From assembly GCF_000281895.1 (NCBI RefSeq), contig NZ_CM001558.1, forward strand, positions 496,001 through 560,000: a DNA stretch of 64,000 nt, read 5' to 3'. Numbering within the stretch: the first letter of the stretch is position 1; each line of letters opens with the position of its first letter. This document shows positions 9,183 through 18,883 of this stretch, piece after piece. Made by a program: the position numbers and the translations under genes. Below the pieces are notes generated by a model, which worked only from the letters and a program-made list of their open reading frames with translations, made no database searches and was not told the origin of the DNA. This DNA is from Pseudomonas fluorescens Q2-87. Its GTDB lineage: Bacteria; Pseudomonadota; Gammaproteobacteria; Pseudomonadales; Pseudomonadaceae.

Positions 9183-10346
9183 CTAGCGTTGTAGAACCAG
9201 AATCCGCGACAACAACTCATCCCGATCCACATAACAACCCTGGAAATGCCGTGCCCCGGAAGCCGGGTCGAAGGCGTTGCGGGCGTGGAGGGTGCGGCGG
9301 TTGTCGAAGCACCAGAGTTGGCCGGGTTCGAGACGCTGTACCAGACGAAATTGTGGCTCGCGGGTCAGGGCGATGAAGCGACGGTACGCGCGGTACAGCC
9401 GGGGCATCTGCTCGACCGAGGTGTCGAACGGCCCGCGCAGGAAGTTCGCCATGCGGATCTCCGAGACATGCCCGAGGGCATCCAGCGCAATGATCGGCGC
9501 CAGGCAACGGTAATCGCTGTGACGATCCTTGTTGCGAAACTCCACCGGGATCTGGCACAGCGCGTCGAAGGCTTCGGGATCTTCCTGGCGCAGCGTCTCG
9601 GCGATGGCAAAGCCGTCGACAAAAATACTCTCGCCACCCTCAGCGTCATTCACCAGGCAATGCAAGAACTGAAGCCCCGGCTGCAACTCCCGCGTCGGCA
9701 AATCGCTGTGCAGTGGCAAGTTGAAAGCGGTGTAGGCGTTGCTGTCGGCATTGGCCTTGGATTGCACGTTGAACAGCACGCCGAAGTTGCTTTCGCGGAT
9801 AAAGGAAATGCGCTGGGCAATCTGTTTCAGCGACCCGGGTTCGGTGGGCACGCCGCGTACTTGCGTCAGGCCGATGTCGCGCACCGCCAGCAGCCAGTGC
9901 AGCAACGCATCGGCGTCTTCCATCAGCGTCGGGTAATCGAACACCGGTAGTTGTAGATCGTGCTGCCATAGCTGGGGCCGAGGTTTGTTCGCCAGGCGCT
10001 CGGCCCTGGATTGATCATCGTAGGCGTGGGCGCGCAACCAGCCTGGATCGAAACGGCTCTGGTGACCGTCCTGCCAACTGACGCACAGGCAACCTTCGTC
10101 GTCGAGGCCGACGGTAGCGGGGGCAAGGTGTTCGGGGACGTCGACGATTTCCAGCACCTGTTCCCGAGTGACGCTGTAGACGCATTCAGGGCAAGGGCAG
10201 TTGTCCCGCAGCCATTGATGGTGGAAGGGGCTGACCCGGCTGTCGGCCCAGGTGACCTGTAGCCGGTCGGCCATGGGCGTCACCGCGCCCAGTGCGCAGA
10301 TCCGAGGATATCGGCGGAAGTCGGCAAAAGCGGCGGCGGTGTTCAT
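9183..10346 (-). CDS. Gamma-butyrobetaine hydroxylase (2-oxoglutarate dioxygenase)
   Basis: Hydroxylates gamma-butyrobetaine to L-carnitine using Fe(II), 2-oxoglutarate and O2. It is 387 residues, the usual length of the BBOX family. The N-terminal DUF971-like zinc domain carries RDNCPCPEC (Cys50, 52, 55). The TauD-type core has the iron triad His213-x-Asp215 and His354, and Arg366 is suited to bind 2-oxoglutarate. It lies downstream of cdhB and cdhA in the same direction, so it feeds carnitine directly into the adjacent catabolic operon. I do not recall this gene at the matching P. aeruginosa position, so it seems to be a group-specific addition. Confidence 0.9.
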   Translation of the reverse strand: MNTAAAFADFRRYPRICALGAVTPMADRLQVTWADSRVSPFHHQWLRDNCPCPECVYSVTREQVLEIVDVPEHLAPATVGLDDEGCLCVSWQDGHQSRFDPGWLRAHAYDDQSRAERLANKPRPQLWQHDLQLPVFDYPTLMEDADALLHWLLAVRDIGLTQVRGVPTEPGSLKQIAQRISFIRESNFGVLFNVQSKANADSNAYTAFNLPLHSDLPTRELQPGLQFLHCLVNDAEGGESIFVDGFAIAETLRQEDPEAFDALCQIPVEFRNKDRHSDYRCLAPIIALDALGHVSEIRMANFLRGPFDTSVEQMPRLYRAYRRFIALTREPQFRLVQRLEPGQLWCFDNRRTLHARNAFDPASGARHFQGCYVDRDELLSRILVLQR

Positions 10347-10366
10347 GGCGATCTCCTGTTGCGGAC

Positions 10367-10843
10367 TTATCGGGCGGCTGGCAGCGCGATGACCCGCCCG
10401 ATGTAGGCCGGGGATGGCAGGTCGGACTGTTCATCGAGCAGGGCGGTGAGTCTGCCCAAGGTCTGCTCCGTGAAAGGCGCCGAACGCGGGCCGGCCAGGT
10501 CGACGTGCAGCAGCATTTGCTCATTACCGGCCAGCTCTTTATCGCCGCCCGCCAAGTGCAGGCTGTGGTAGAGGTGCAGGCGCTTGGCGTCATGGCCGAT
10601 GATGTGCGTGCGCACTTCCACGGCGGCGTCGAGTTTTACTTCGTGCAGGTAGTTGAGGTGCAGTTCGAGGGTGAACAGAGAGTGACCGCTGGCCTCGCGG
10701 TTCTGGCTGTCCAGGCCGAGCCGGTCCATCAACGCATCGGTGGCATAACTGAAGATCAGCAGGTAGAAGGCGTCGCGCAGGTGGCCGTTGTAATCGACCC
10801 ATTCCGGGAGGATGCGGGTTTGGTAGGTGGTTAGAGTGGGCAT
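10367..10843 (-). CDS. cdhB: Betainyl-CoA thioesterase
   Basis: A hot-dog fold thioesterase of 158 residues that releases glycine betaine from betainyl-CoA, the product of CdhC. The family hallmarks are RILPEWVDYNGHLRDAFYL with the catalytic Asp near residue 16, and the 4-hydroxybenzoyl-CoA-thioesterase-like core. The start was chosen at MPTLTTYQ because it has a GGAG ribosome site; the upstream in-frame extension runs into a REP element. It lies between cdhA and the hydroxylase gene. Confidence 0.88.
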   Translation of the reverse strand: MPTLTTYQTRILPEWVDYNGHLRDAFYLLIFSYATDALMDRLGLDSQNREASGHSLFTLELHLNYLHEVKLDAAVEVRTHIIGHDAKRLHLYHSLHLAGGDKELAGNEQMLLHVDLAGPRSAPFTEQTLGRLTALLDEQSDLPSPAYIGRVIALPAAR

Positions 10844-10881
10844 GGCGGAACTCCACAAACAGTCGCTGATGTACACCTTTT

Positions 10882-11010
10882 GTGGCGAGGGAGCTTGCTC
10901 CCGCTCGGCCGCGAAGCGGTCGTAAAACCGGCGAATGCAATTTGACTGACACCGCATTTGCCGGTTTTGGGACTGCTTCGCAGTCCAGCGGGAGCAAGCT
11001 CCCTCGCCAC
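10882..11010. repeat. REP inverted pair (type A)
   Basis: Paired GTGGCGAGGGAGC arms about 129 bp end to end, located inside the cdhA-cdhB intergenic gap of a presumed operon. Confidence 0.9.
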
Positions 11011-11022
11011 ATGGGGTTGTGA

Positions 11023-11988
11023 TTATTCAGTGAACGCCATCCCATGCTTGGCTTTGGTCGTCTTCACCGCCTCCAGCACCGCCAGCAGGCAATCATCACG
11101 ATAGCGCTCCAGGGCCGAAATGCTGTGGCTGCCCAGTTGCTCGCTCGTCCCGTCCACCACGTCGTCGATGAGTTTTTCAGTCAGTTCCGGCGCTGGCAGG
11201 TAGGTCCATGGCAATTGCAGCGCCGGGCCGAACTGGGCCATGAAGTGACGCATCCCGGCATCGCCGCCAGCCAGGGTATAGGTCAGGAACGTGCCCATGA
11301 ATGACCAGCGCAACCCGGCCCCAAAACGAATGGCGTCGTCGATTTCACCGGTGGTGGCCACGCCGTCGTTGACCAGGTGCAAGGCTTCGCGCCACAGCGC
11401 TTCGAGCAACCGGTCGGCGATGAAACCGGGCACTTCCTTGCGCACATGCAGCGGCCGCATGCCGAGGGATTCATATACCTGCATGGCCGCCTGCACCGCT
11501 TCTGGCGCGGTGTGTTTGCCGCCCACCACTTCCACCAGCGGCAACAGATAAACCGGGTTGAACGGGTGCCCGACCACGCAGCGTTCCGGGTGCGTGCAAC
11601 CTTCATAGAATTCGCTGGGCAAAAGCCCCGAAGTGCTGGAACCGATCAGCGCGTTCGGCTTGGCGGCGGCGCTGATCTGGCCGTGCAGTTCCAGTTTCAG
11701 TTCCAGGCGCTCGGGGGCGCTTTCCTGGATGAAGTCGGCGTCGCGTACACACTCTTCGATGGTCGCGACAAAGCGCAGCCGATCCTGCGACGCCCCAGGG
11801 GCCAGGCCCTGTTTCTCCAGCGCGCCCCAGGCGTTGGCGACGCGCTTGCGCAATGCCGCCTCGGCGCCCGGCGCTGGGTCCCAGGCCACGACGTCCAGGC
11901 CATGGGCCAGGGCGCGGCTGACCCAGCCGCTGCCGATCACACCGCTGCCCAGGGCGGCGAAGATTTTGATGTCAGTGATAAAGCTCAT
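11023..11988 (-). CDS. cdhA: L-carnitine dehydrogenase
   Basis: NAD-dependent oxidation of L-carnitine to 3-dehydrocarnitine, 321 residues. It belongs to the 3-hydroxyacyl-CoA dehydrogenase superfamily. The Rossmann motif GSGVIG is at residues 14-19, the [17 protein letters not shown] catalytic region is intact, and the C-terminal helical dimer domain is complete. The minus-strand order caiX-cdhC-cdhA-cdhB matches the known carnitine operon. Confidence is high from motifs and context. Confidence 0.95.
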   Translation of the reverse strand: MSFITDIKIFAALGSGVIGSGWVSRALAHGLDVVAWDPAPGAEAALRKRVANAWGALEKQGLAPGASQDRLRFVATIEECVRDADFIQESAPERLELKLELHGQISAAAKPNALIGSSTSGLLPSEFYEGCTHPERCVVGHPFNPVYLLPLVEVVGGKHTAPEAVQAAMQVYESLGMRPLHVRKEVPGFIADRLLEALWREALHLVNDGVATTGEIDDAIRFGAGLRWSFMGTFLTYTLAGGDAGMRHFMAQFGPALQLPWTYLPAPELTEKLIDDVVDGTSEQLGSHSISALERYRDDCLLAVLEAVKTTKAKHGMAFTE

Positions 11989-12021
11989 GGTGATTTCCTG
12001 AATGGTTCGCCGATTCCTAAT

Positions 12022-12112
12022 GTGGGAGCGGGCTTGCTCGCGAAGACGGAATTCCTTTCACAGAAGATCCATCGGAGGTACCGGCCCCTTCGCGAGCAAG
12101 CCCGCTCCCACA
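12022..12112. repeat. REP inverted pair (type B)
   Basis: GTGGGAGCGGGCTTGCTCGC at the left and its inverse at the right, in the cdhC-cdhA gap. Confidence 0.9.
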
Positions 12113-12171
12113 CTCGATCTGTGGTGGTCTTGGGATCTGCGGTCAGTGCAGATCCTATGTGCGCGTTTGGT

Positions 12172-13059
12172 TTAGCTGCGTTTGGTCAGGCCCATTTTCT
12201 TGCGACCCTCTGCGGGCGTCAGCACGCGGGCACCGAGGCGATTGAGAATTTCTCCGGCGCGTTCCACCAACTGGCCATTCGTGGCGAGCACGCCTTTGTC
12301 CAGCCACAAGTTATCTTCCAGGCCGACCCGCACGTTGCCGCCCAGCAACACGGCCTGGGCCGCCATCGGCATTTGCATGCGGCCAATGCCGAAGCCGGCC
12401 CACACCGCGTCGGCCGGCAGGTTGTCGACCATGGCTTTCATCGTCGTGGTGTCGGCCGGTGCGCCCCATGGGATGCCCAGGCAGAGCTGGAACAGCGGGT
12501 TGTCCAGCAGGCCTTCCTTGATCAGTTGCTTGGCGAACCACAGATGGCCGGTGTCGAAGATTTCCAGCTCGGCCTTGACCCCCAGCTCGGTGATGCGCTT
12601 GGCGCCGGCTCGCAGTTGCGTCGGGGTGGACACATAAATGGTGTCGCCATCGCCGAAGTTCAGGGTGCCGCAATCCAGCGTGCAAATCTCCGGCAGTAGC
12701 GCTTCGACGTGGGCCAGGCGGGTCAGCGGGCCCACGAGGTCGGTGTTGGGGCCGAACTCCATCGGCCGTTCACCGGCACCGATCTCCAGGTCGCCGCCCA
12801 TGCCGGCGGTGAGATTGACGATGATGTCCACGTCTGCCTCACGGATGCGTTCCATCACTTCGCGGTACAGCGTCACGTCCCGGCTGAACTTGCCGGTCTG
12901 CGGGTCGCGAACATGGCAGTGGACCACCGTGGCTCCGGCCTTGGCGGCCTCGACGGCGGCCTCGGCGATCTGTTTCGGGGTGACCGGCACGTGGGGGCTC
13001 TTGGCGGTCGTGTCGCCAGCACCGGTGAGTGCGCAGGTGATGATGACGTCGTGGTTCAT
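12172..13059 (-). CDS. cdhC: 3-dehydrocarnitine cleavage enzyme (BKACE family)
   Basis: A beta-keto acid cleavage enzyme that condenses 3-dehydrocarnitine with acetyl-CoA to give betainyl-CoA and acetoacetate. It is 295 residues with a TIM-barrel of the DUF849 family. The zinc-binding VVHCHVRD (His47, His49) and a second metal-site region (FDTGHLW) are visible. Sequence and operon position between caiX and cdhA agree with the P. aeruginosa cdhC product. Confidence 0.94.
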   Translation of the reverse strand: MNHDVIITCALTGAGDTTAKSPHVPVTPKQIAEAAVEAAKAGATVVHCHVRDPQTGKFSRDVTLYREVMERIREADVDIIVNLTAGMGGDLEIGAGERPMEFGPNTDLVGPLTRLAHVEALLPEICTLDCGTLNFGDGDTIYVSTPTQLRAGAKRITELGVKAELEIFDTGHLWFAKQLIKEGLLDNPLFQLCLGIPWGAPADTTTMKAMVDNLPADAVWAGFGIGRMQMPMAAQAVLLGGNVRVGLEDNLWLDKGVLATNGQLVERAGEILNRLGARVLTPAEGRKKMGLTKRS

Positions 13060-13130
13060 GGTGCGGATTCCTTCAGGCGTGGTCGGTCACTGCGCAGCCG
13101 TCGGGCGCTGCGCAGATAGGTAGTGGTGGG

Positions 13131-14075
13131 TCAGTTGCTGGTCAGTTTCAGGTTGTCGGCGGCCGGCTTGCCGTCGAAGGTGGTTACGCCTTCGAGCCAA
13201 CGCTGTTTGTCTTGCGGGTGATCCTTGAGCCATTGCCGGGCCGATTCGAGCGGGTCCTTGTGATCGAGCAGTGGCTGCATCATCCGGCTCTCGTCATCGG
13301 CGGTGAATGTCAGGTTGCTCAACAACCGCCCGACGTTCGGGCATTGCTGGGCATAGTCCGGAGCGGTGACGGTCCACACGGTGGCCATGCCTTCGTTCGG
13401 ACCGAGGGCGTCTTCGCTGCCGGTGAGGTAGGTCATTTGCACATTGACGTTCATCGGGTGCGGTGCCCAGCCAAAGAACACCACGGCTTCCTTGCGCCGC
13501 ACGGCGCGGTCCACAGCGGCGAGCATGCCGGCCTCGCTGGACTCGACCAGTTGGAATTTGCCCAGACCGAACTGGTTCTTGGCGATCATCGCCTTGATCT
13601 GGGTGTTGGCGCCGGAGCCTGGCTCGATGCCATAGATCTTGCCGCCCAGTTCTTTTTCGAACTTGGCGATGTCGGCGAACGTCTTCAGGCCCTTGTCGGC
13701 CAGGTAGGTGGGCACGGCCAGGGTGGCGCGCGCATCCTTGAGGCTTGGCTCCGTCAGCACTTTGACCTGCTTGGCCTCGACGAACGGGGTGATGGTCTGG
13801 GTCATCAGCGGATTCCAGTAGCCGAGGAACAGGTCCAGGCGCTGGTCGCGGATGCCGGCAAAGATGATTTGCTGGGAGGCGCTGGTCTGTTTGGTCTTGT
13901 AGCCGAGGCCATCGAGCATCACCTGGGTCAGGGCGCTGGTGGCGATGACGTCGGTCCAGTTGACCACGCCCAGGCGCACGTTCTGGCACGCGGCGGGCTC
14001 GGCTGCCAGGGCGGCGCCATTCAACAAAGTGGTACCGCTCAGGGCAAGAACGCAGTAGCTGATCAATCGTTTCAT
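13131..14075 (-). CDS. caiX: Periplasmic carnitine-binding protein
   Basis: A 314-residue OpuAC-type solute-binding protein with a signal peptide ending near ALAAEPAAC. It is paralogous to cbcX over its full length and retains FGWAPHPMN. It is an orphan binding protein without its own permease: in P. aeruginosa CaiX delivers carnitine to the CbcWV core, which is encoded 9 kb away here. First gene of the carnitine operon and divergent from cdhR. Confidence 0.93.
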   Translation of the reverse strand: MKRLISYCVLALSGTTLLNGAALAAEPAACQNVRLGVVNWTDVIATSALTQVMLDGLGYKTKQTSASQQIIFAGIRDQRLDLFLGYWNPLMTQTITPFVEAKQVKVLTEPSLKDARATLAVPTYLADKGLKTFADIAKFEKELGGKIYGIEPGSGANTQIKAMIAKNQFGLGKFQLVESSEAGMLAAVDRAVRRKEAVVFFGWAPHPMNVNVQMTYLTGSEDALGPNEGMATVWTVTAPDYAQQCPNVGRLLSNLTFTADDESRMMQPLLDHKDPLESARQWLKDHPQDKQRWLEGVTTFDGKPAADNLKLTSN

Positions 14076-14244
14076 GACGGGGTCCTCGGCAGCTTATTGT
14101 TATGGGTTCCGGTGTCTGCGCGCCGGTGATGCCAAGTTACGCAGCCCGCAGCCTTGCAAAACGCACAGCGGCGACGCGCTCTTGCACTGCAGCGACCTGT
14201 GGCGTATCAAGGTCGGCACGCTACCCGCCAACCGAGTGCGCTCC

Positions 14245-15189
14245 ATGTCCCAGGATTTCTACTTCTTGTTGATGCCGGGTTTCTCGGCCATCGGTTTCAT
14301 TTCGGCTATCGAGCCGTTGCGGGTCGCCAATCGTTTTCGCGGCGAGCTGTACCGCTGGCATGTGTTGAGTGCCGATGGTGGAGCGGTGCTGGCGAGCAAC
14401 GGTATGTCGGTCAACGCCGATGCCGCGCTGGAGCCACTGAAAAAGGGCGCGACCCTTTGGGTGGTGGCGGGGTTCGAACCGCTGAAGTTCGCCACCCCGG
14501 CATTGGAGCGCTGGCTGCATCGGCTGGACAACGAAGGCGTGAGCCTGGGCGGTATCGACACGGGCAGTGTGGTCCTGGCCGAAGCGGGTCTGCTGGAAGG
14601 GCATCGCGTGACCCTGCACTGGGAAGCGATCGAGGCGTTCAAAGAGTCTTATCCACAGCTCAGCGTGACCCAGGAATTGTTCGAAATCGACCGTCGCCGT
14701 ATCACCTGCGCCGGCGGCACCGCTTCCATCGACCTGATGCTCGACCTGATCGGCCAGGCCCACGGTCCCGAGCTGGCGATTCAAGTGAGCGAGCAATTCG
14801 TGCTTGGCCGCATTCGCCCGCGCAAAGACCATCAGCGCATGGAAATCGCCAGTCGCTACGGCATTCGCAACAAGAAACTGGTGCATGTCATCGGCGAGAT
14901 GGAAACCCACAGCGAACCGCCCCTGAGCACTTTGGCCCTGGCCGAATCCATCAGCGTCACACGTCGCCAGCTCGAAAGGCTGTTCCGCCTGCACTTGAAC
15001 GACACCCCGAGCAACTTCTACCTGCGCTTGCGCCTGGAAAAGGCCCGGCAACTGCTGCGCCAGACCGACATGAGCGTGTTGGAAGTGAGCATTGCCTGCG
15101 GTTTCGAATCACCGTCGTACTTCACCCGCAGTTACCGGGCACGGTTCGAACGCTGCCCGCGGGAGGATCGGCGGCGGCAGTTGGTTTGA
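14245..15189 (+). CDS. cdhR: AraC/GlxA-family regulator of carnitine catabolism
   Basis: A 314-residue regulator with an N-terminal DJ-1/PfpI-like domain and two C-terminal AraC helix-turn-helix motifs (LALAESISVTRRQLERLFRL and VLEVSIACGFESPSYFTRSY). It resembles GbdR throughout. Divergent from caiX, whose operon it activates in response to carnitine in P. aeruginosa. The start was chosen at MSQDFYFLLM; the open frame extends 57 codons further but that part shows no family similarity. One perfect DnaA-box 9-mer (14649-14657) lies within the gene, probably by chance. Confidence 0.93.
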   Translation: MSQDFYFLLMPGFSAIGFISAIEPLRVANRFRGELYRWHVLSADGGAVLASNGMSVNADAALEPLKKGATLWVVAGFEPLKFATPALERWLHRLDNEGVSLGGIDTGSVVLAEAGLLEGHRVTLHWEAIEAFKESYPQLSVTQELFEIDRRRITCAGGTASIDLMLDLIGQAHGPELAIQVSEQFVLGRIRPRKDHQRMEIASRYGIRNKKLVHVIGEMETHSEPPLSTLALAESISVTRRQLERLFRLHLNDTPSNFYLRLRLEKARQLLRQTDMSVLEVSIACGFESPSYFTRSYRARFERCPREDRRRQLV

Positions 15190-15380
15190 AAGCAAAACAC
15201 CTCTAGGGCACCTGCACCAAAAACGGTATTTAAATTTTTTGATTTAAATTATTCCTGGCGATCGTCTTGGTTTTTTTAAAGACTGGTGCTGTTAGTTCTG
15301 ATGGCGGCTAAAGGATTTTCTGCCGATCCAAGAAACGTGTTTTAACGGACCGCTGAATAGGGCCAAGGGAGGTGCTGTGC
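15190..15380. other. AT-rich leader of the acquired gene
   Basis: 191 bases with a strong drop in GC. The octamer ATTTAAAT occurs twice (15228-15235 and 15242-15249), which could bind H-NS/MvaT-type silencers or contain the promoter. No gene seen. Confidence 0.5.
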
Positions 15381-16550
15381 ATGAAGAGAAATATTTGGCT
15401 TTTTTTTGTATTGCTATTAGTTAGTCGTTTGGTACAAGCAAATCTCGCCCATCCTGGAATTCTGGTGGACTTCAAGCAATTACAGTACGTGAAGGAAAAT
15501 ATACATCGAGAGCCTTGGAGGAGCGCTTATGAAAAAGCCCTGCAAGACCCCTTGGGCGATAGAAATTACGAGCCGACGCCTTGGACGACGGTAGAGTGTG
15601 GCTCGTATTCCAATCCCAATAACGGCTGTTCGGACGAGACCAGAGACGCCCGGGCAGCCTACACGCAGGCTTTATTATGGCGGCTGAGCGGTGACCCTCG
15701 GTATGCAGAGAATGTACGAAAAATCCTCAATGCTTGGGCCGACACACTGATCGGTGGTCACACCAATAGTAATGGTCCCTTGCAAGCTGCATGGACGGCA
15801 GCGTTGTTTACCAGAGCCGCTGAAATTGTCAAATATTCCTACGATGGTTGGCCCCAGCCGGAAAAAGACAAAGTGACCAGGTTATTTGCCAGGCAGTATT
15901 ATCCTGACGTGCTGCGTGCTTTTTCCGGGAGTTATAGTTGCTATAACAAGAACTGGCATGCAAGTGCCATTGAAGCAATGTTTAATATTGCTGTATTCAA
16001 TAAAAAACAGGCGTGGTTGGATGACGCCGTTGCGAAGTGGCGTGGCCTTGTTCCGTCCTATATTTATCTCTCCTCCGATGGCGCACGTCCGAAGAATGCT
16101 CCGTGGTGCTCGCGTAGCAACGCACAAGTTAATGCGCACTGGAGTAGCCCTGAAGTCTACGTGGAAGGTTTGTCGCAAGAAAGTTGCCGGGACTTTGAGC
16201 ATGCGGCTTATGGTCTGGCGGCAATAATCAACGTTGCGGAGAGCGCACGTTTACAAGGGATTGATTTATATGGGGATCAAACCAGCCAGGCCGCGTTACG
16301 CATTGCGGCGGCGATGGAGTTGCACAGTGCCTATCAAAATGGTGATCAGGCAAAACTATGCAAGTCCTATGATGGATACAGGAACGATACGGTCGGCACG
16401 TTCGAAATAGGATTCAATCACTACGCGTTGCGTCAAGGCGCTTCCCTGCCGCAGACGTCGCTGTTCCTGCAAAAGCACCGCCCAGTCAAAGGAAAATTTC
16501 ATTACCTTTGGGAAACGCTGACCCATGGATCCACGGGGATCATCCCATAG
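15381..16550 (+). CDS. Secreted alginate-lyase-like protein
   Basis: 389 residues with a signal peptide (LFFVLLLVSRLVQA). The alpha-helical toroid of the alginate lyase superfamily (PF05426-like) is suggested by SNGPLQAAW, by helix-rich blocks, and by the NKNWHASAIEAMFNIAVF segment containing the candidate catalytic Asn-Trp-His. The substrate is uncertain: alginate is the family default, but other uronates are possible. The gene and its flanks are clearly AT-richer than the neighbours, and the codon use is different, so I infer horizontal acquisition between cdhR and the DUF3010 gene. The start follows a GGGAGG ribosome site. Confidence 0.75.
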   Translation: MKRNIWLFFVLLLVSRLVQANLAHPGILVDFKQLQYVKENIHREPWRSAYEKALQDPLGDRNYEPTPWTTVECGSYSNPNNGCSDETRDARAAYTQALLWRLSGDPRYAENVRKILNAWADTLIGGHTNSNGPLQAAWTAALFTRAAEIVKYSYDGWPQPEKDKVTRLFARQYYPDVLRAFSGSYSCYNKNWHASAIEAMFNIAVFNKKQAWLDDAVAKWRGLVPSYIYLSSDGARPKNAPWCSRSNAQVNAHWSSPEVYVEGLSQESCRDFEHAAYGLAAIINVAESARLQGIDLYGDQTSQAALRIAAAMELHSAYQNGDQAKLCKSYDGYRNDTVGTFEIGFNHYALRQGASLPQTSLFLQKHRPVKGKFHYLWETLTHGSTGIIP

Positions 16551-16700
16551 AACCAGTCGTATCTGGTTTGAGAAGACCCGGCGGTGATTGGGGACGGGCG
16601 GGAGCTGGTTTGAGAGGCTTTTATACTCAATTATTCCCGCGACTATAAATTATACCTGTCGCCATAAACGGGGATAAAAGCCTGATGTCCGCCTACACCT

Positions 16701-16793
16701 GTGGCGAGGGAGCTTGCTCCCGCTGGGCTGCGTAGCAGCCCCAAAAAAGCGAGGGCCGCTGCGCGCCCCAGCGGGAGCAAGCTCCCTCGCCAC
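16701..16793. repeat. REP inverted pair (type A)
   Basis: Paired GTGGCGAGGGAGC arms 93 bp end to end, between the alginate-lyase-like gene and the DUF3010 gene. Confidence 0.9.
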
Positions 16794-16823
16794 GGGGGGG
16801 CGCATTCCACAGGGGAAACGCAT

Positions 16824-17240
16824 TTATTTTTTCAGCAACGCCGAACACGCTGCCTTGTAGGCCTCATGCTGATATTTGTTCAGCGTCGCTGGCAAGGCGA
16901 AGTCATGTTTCTTGTGCTGCGCGTTGATGGTCTGCGGTGACAGCAGCGTCACCTCGCAATCCTCCAGCAATTGAAAAACCCCTTCAATCTTGAACGTGGT
17001 CGGTCCGCCGGCGAACTCGCCTTTCTTGCTGCGCTTCTTGATGGCGATGCGTTCGATACCATGCTCAGCCACGAATGCCCGCACCTGAGCGGCAAACGCC
17101 TTGACGTTGGCGGCTTCGTCATCGTCGTCCAGGGCGATTTTCTTGGTGTTCAGCGCGACGTGGGTCAAGGCCAGCTGATCCAGCGAGGCAACGGCGATGA
17201 TCGCTTCGCTGCCTTTGATTTCGATGCCGCAGGTTTTCAT
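16824..17240 (-). CDS. DUF3010 family protein
   Basis: 138 residues, soluble, with the N-terminal MKTCGIEIKGSEAIIAVA strand pattern of the DUF3010 family and KKRSKKGEFAGG in the middle. The function of the family is not known to me; the fold hint is RNase H-like from the first strands (CGIEIKGSEA). The start at MKTCGIEI removes 24 upstream codons that overlap the promoter region of this gene. Confidence 0.75.
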   Translation of the reverse strand: MKTCGIEIKGSEAIIAVASLDQLALTHVALNTKKIALDDDDEAANVKAFAAQVRAFVAEHGIERIAIKKRSKKGEFAGGPTTFKIEGVFQLLEDCEVTLLSPQTINAQHKKHDFALPATLNKYQHEAYKAACSALLKK

Positions 17241-17271
17241 GTGAATCTCTTTGCTTGAGGGGGTGTGCAGC

Positions 17272-17673
17272 TTACTCCTGCCCAATCGACTCCAAAAACT
17301 CCGACCGATCATCGCTCACCTGGGCCATGCAGTCGTTTTCGGCGATTTTGTAGGCTTCGCTGCCGGGTTTGGCCGGGAAGGCGGCGATGGCGCAGTCGGC
17401 TTCGCGCTGTTTTAGCCACAGTTGCTGGGCGGCCTTGATCTTGGCGGTGATGTCGTTGAGTTGCGCCTTGTCGCTGGCGTAGCGGGTTTGCAGGCGTTCG
17501 TTGAGGCTTTGCAGGTTCTCATTGAGCAGTTGTTCGGCGGCGGTCTTGCCATAGGCCGAGCAGGCCAGGGTCTGGACGTCGTTTTCCACCGCGTCGCAGG
17601 GGTTTTGTTCGGTGTCTTCGGTGGCGTGGGCCACGGTGCTGATCAATGCCAAAGCCAGGAAAAGTGATTTCAT
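17272..17673 (-). CDS. LprI/DUF1311 family periplasmic protein
   Basis: 133 residues with a cleavable signal peptide (LALALISTVAHA) and four cysteines in the PF07007 pattern (NPCDAV, LACS, ADCAI, NDCMAQ). Family members include a mycobacterial lysozyme inhibitor, so a cell-envelope role is possible. It is convergent with no neighbour and probably monocistronic. Confidence 0.8.
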   Translation of the reverse strand: MKSLFLALALISTVAHATEDTEQNPCDAVENDVQTLACSAYGKTAAEQLLNENLQSLNERLQTRYASDKAQLNDITAKIKAAQQLWLKQREADCAIAAFPAKPGSEAYKIAENDCMAQVSDDRSEFLESIGQE

Positions 17674-17905
17674 CGCGTCGCCGCTCAGTCCAGTGAAAAC
17701 CAGTGATGCGGCGGATTCTGGCGCAAGCGACGGGTAAAGAACAGACGGGCAGGGTGGAGCGGCCATGACCCTTTGTCGCGGATTGACGCTTTCGGCAATT
17801 CCCCTGTCGTTTTTGCACCCGGTCGCCACGGCCCTCAGGCATATGCTGGCCCCAAAGCGCCGGCACACGATTCGGCGCGTGGATCTGACAAAAGGGGACT
17901 GCCTG

Positions 17906-18883
17906 ATGAGCCCAGCCGAATTGCACGCCGACAGCATCGTTATCGACGGGCTGATCATTGCCAAGTGGAACCGTGAACTGTTCGAAGATATGCGCAAGGG
18001 TGGGCTGACCGCCGCCAACTGCACCGTGTCGGTGTGGGAAGGCTTCCAGGCGACCATCAACAATATCGTCGCCAGCCAGAAGCTGATCCGCGAGAACAGC
18101 GACCTGGTGATCCCGGTGAAAACCACCGCCGATATCCGCCGCGCCAAGGAACAGGGCAAGACCGGCATCATCTTCGGCTTCCAGAACGCCCACGCGTTCG
18201 AAGACCAACTCGGCTACGTCGAGATCTTCAAGCAGCTTGGCGTTGGCGTGGTGCAGATGTGCTACAACACCCAGAACCTGGTGGGCACCGGTTGCTATGA
18301 GCGTGACGGTGGCCTGTCGGGCTTCGGTCGCGAAATCGTTGCCGAGATGAACCGGGTCGGCGTCATGTGCGACCTCTCCCATGTCGGTTCCAAGACTTCC
18401 GAAGAAGTCATCCTCGAATCGAAGAAACCGGTCTGCTATTCCCACTGCCTGCCGTCCGGCCTGAAAGAACATCCGCGCAACAAGTCCGATGAAGAGCTGA
18501 AGTTCATCGCCGACCACGGCGGCTTTGTCGGCGTGACCATGTTCGCGCCGTTCCTGGCCAAGGGCATCGATTCGACCATCGACGACTACGCCGAAGCCAT
18601 CGAATACACCATGAACATCGTCGGCGAAGACGCCATCGGCATCGGCACCGACTTCACCCAGGGCCACGGCCAGGACTTCTTCGAAATGCTGACCCACGAC
18701 AAGGGCTATGCCCGTCGTCTGACCAGCTTCGGCAAGATCATCAACCCCCTGGGCATCCGCACCGTGGGCGAGTTCCCGAACCTCACCGAAACGCTGCTCA
18801 AGCGCGGCCATCCAGAGCGGGTGGTGCGCAAGATCATGGGTGAAAACTGGGTAAGCGTCCTGAAAGACGTCTGGGGCGAATGA
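17906..18883 (+). CDS. Membrane-dipeptidase-type (M19) metallopeptidase
   Basis: 325 residues, peptidase family M19 (renal dipeptidase fold). Metal-ligand regions include DLSHVGSKTS, YSHCLPSGLKEHPRNKSDE and GIGTDFTQG. It corresponds in position to the dipeptidase gene immediately upstream of the dgc genes in P. aeruginosa (PA5396) and probably belongs to the betaine-induced transcript, though its substrate is unknown. The start ATG has a GGGGA ribosome site; the upstream open frame lacks family similarity. Confidence 0.85.
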   Translation: MSPAELHADSIVIDGLIIAKWNRELFEDMRKGGLTAANCTVSVWEGFQATINNIVASQKLIRENSDLVIPVKTTADIRRAKEQGKTGIIFGFQNAHAFEDQLGYVEIFKQLGVGVVQMCYNTQNLVGTGCYERDGGLSGFGREIVAEMNRVGVMCDLSHVGSKTSEEVILESKKPVCYSHCLPSGLKEHPRNKSDEELKFIADHGGFVGVTMFAPFLAKGIDSTIDDYAEAIEYTMNIVGEDAIGIGTDFTQGHGQDFFEMLTHDKGYARRLTSFGKIINPLGIRTVGEFPNLTETLLKRGHPERVVRKIMGENWVSVLKDVWGE

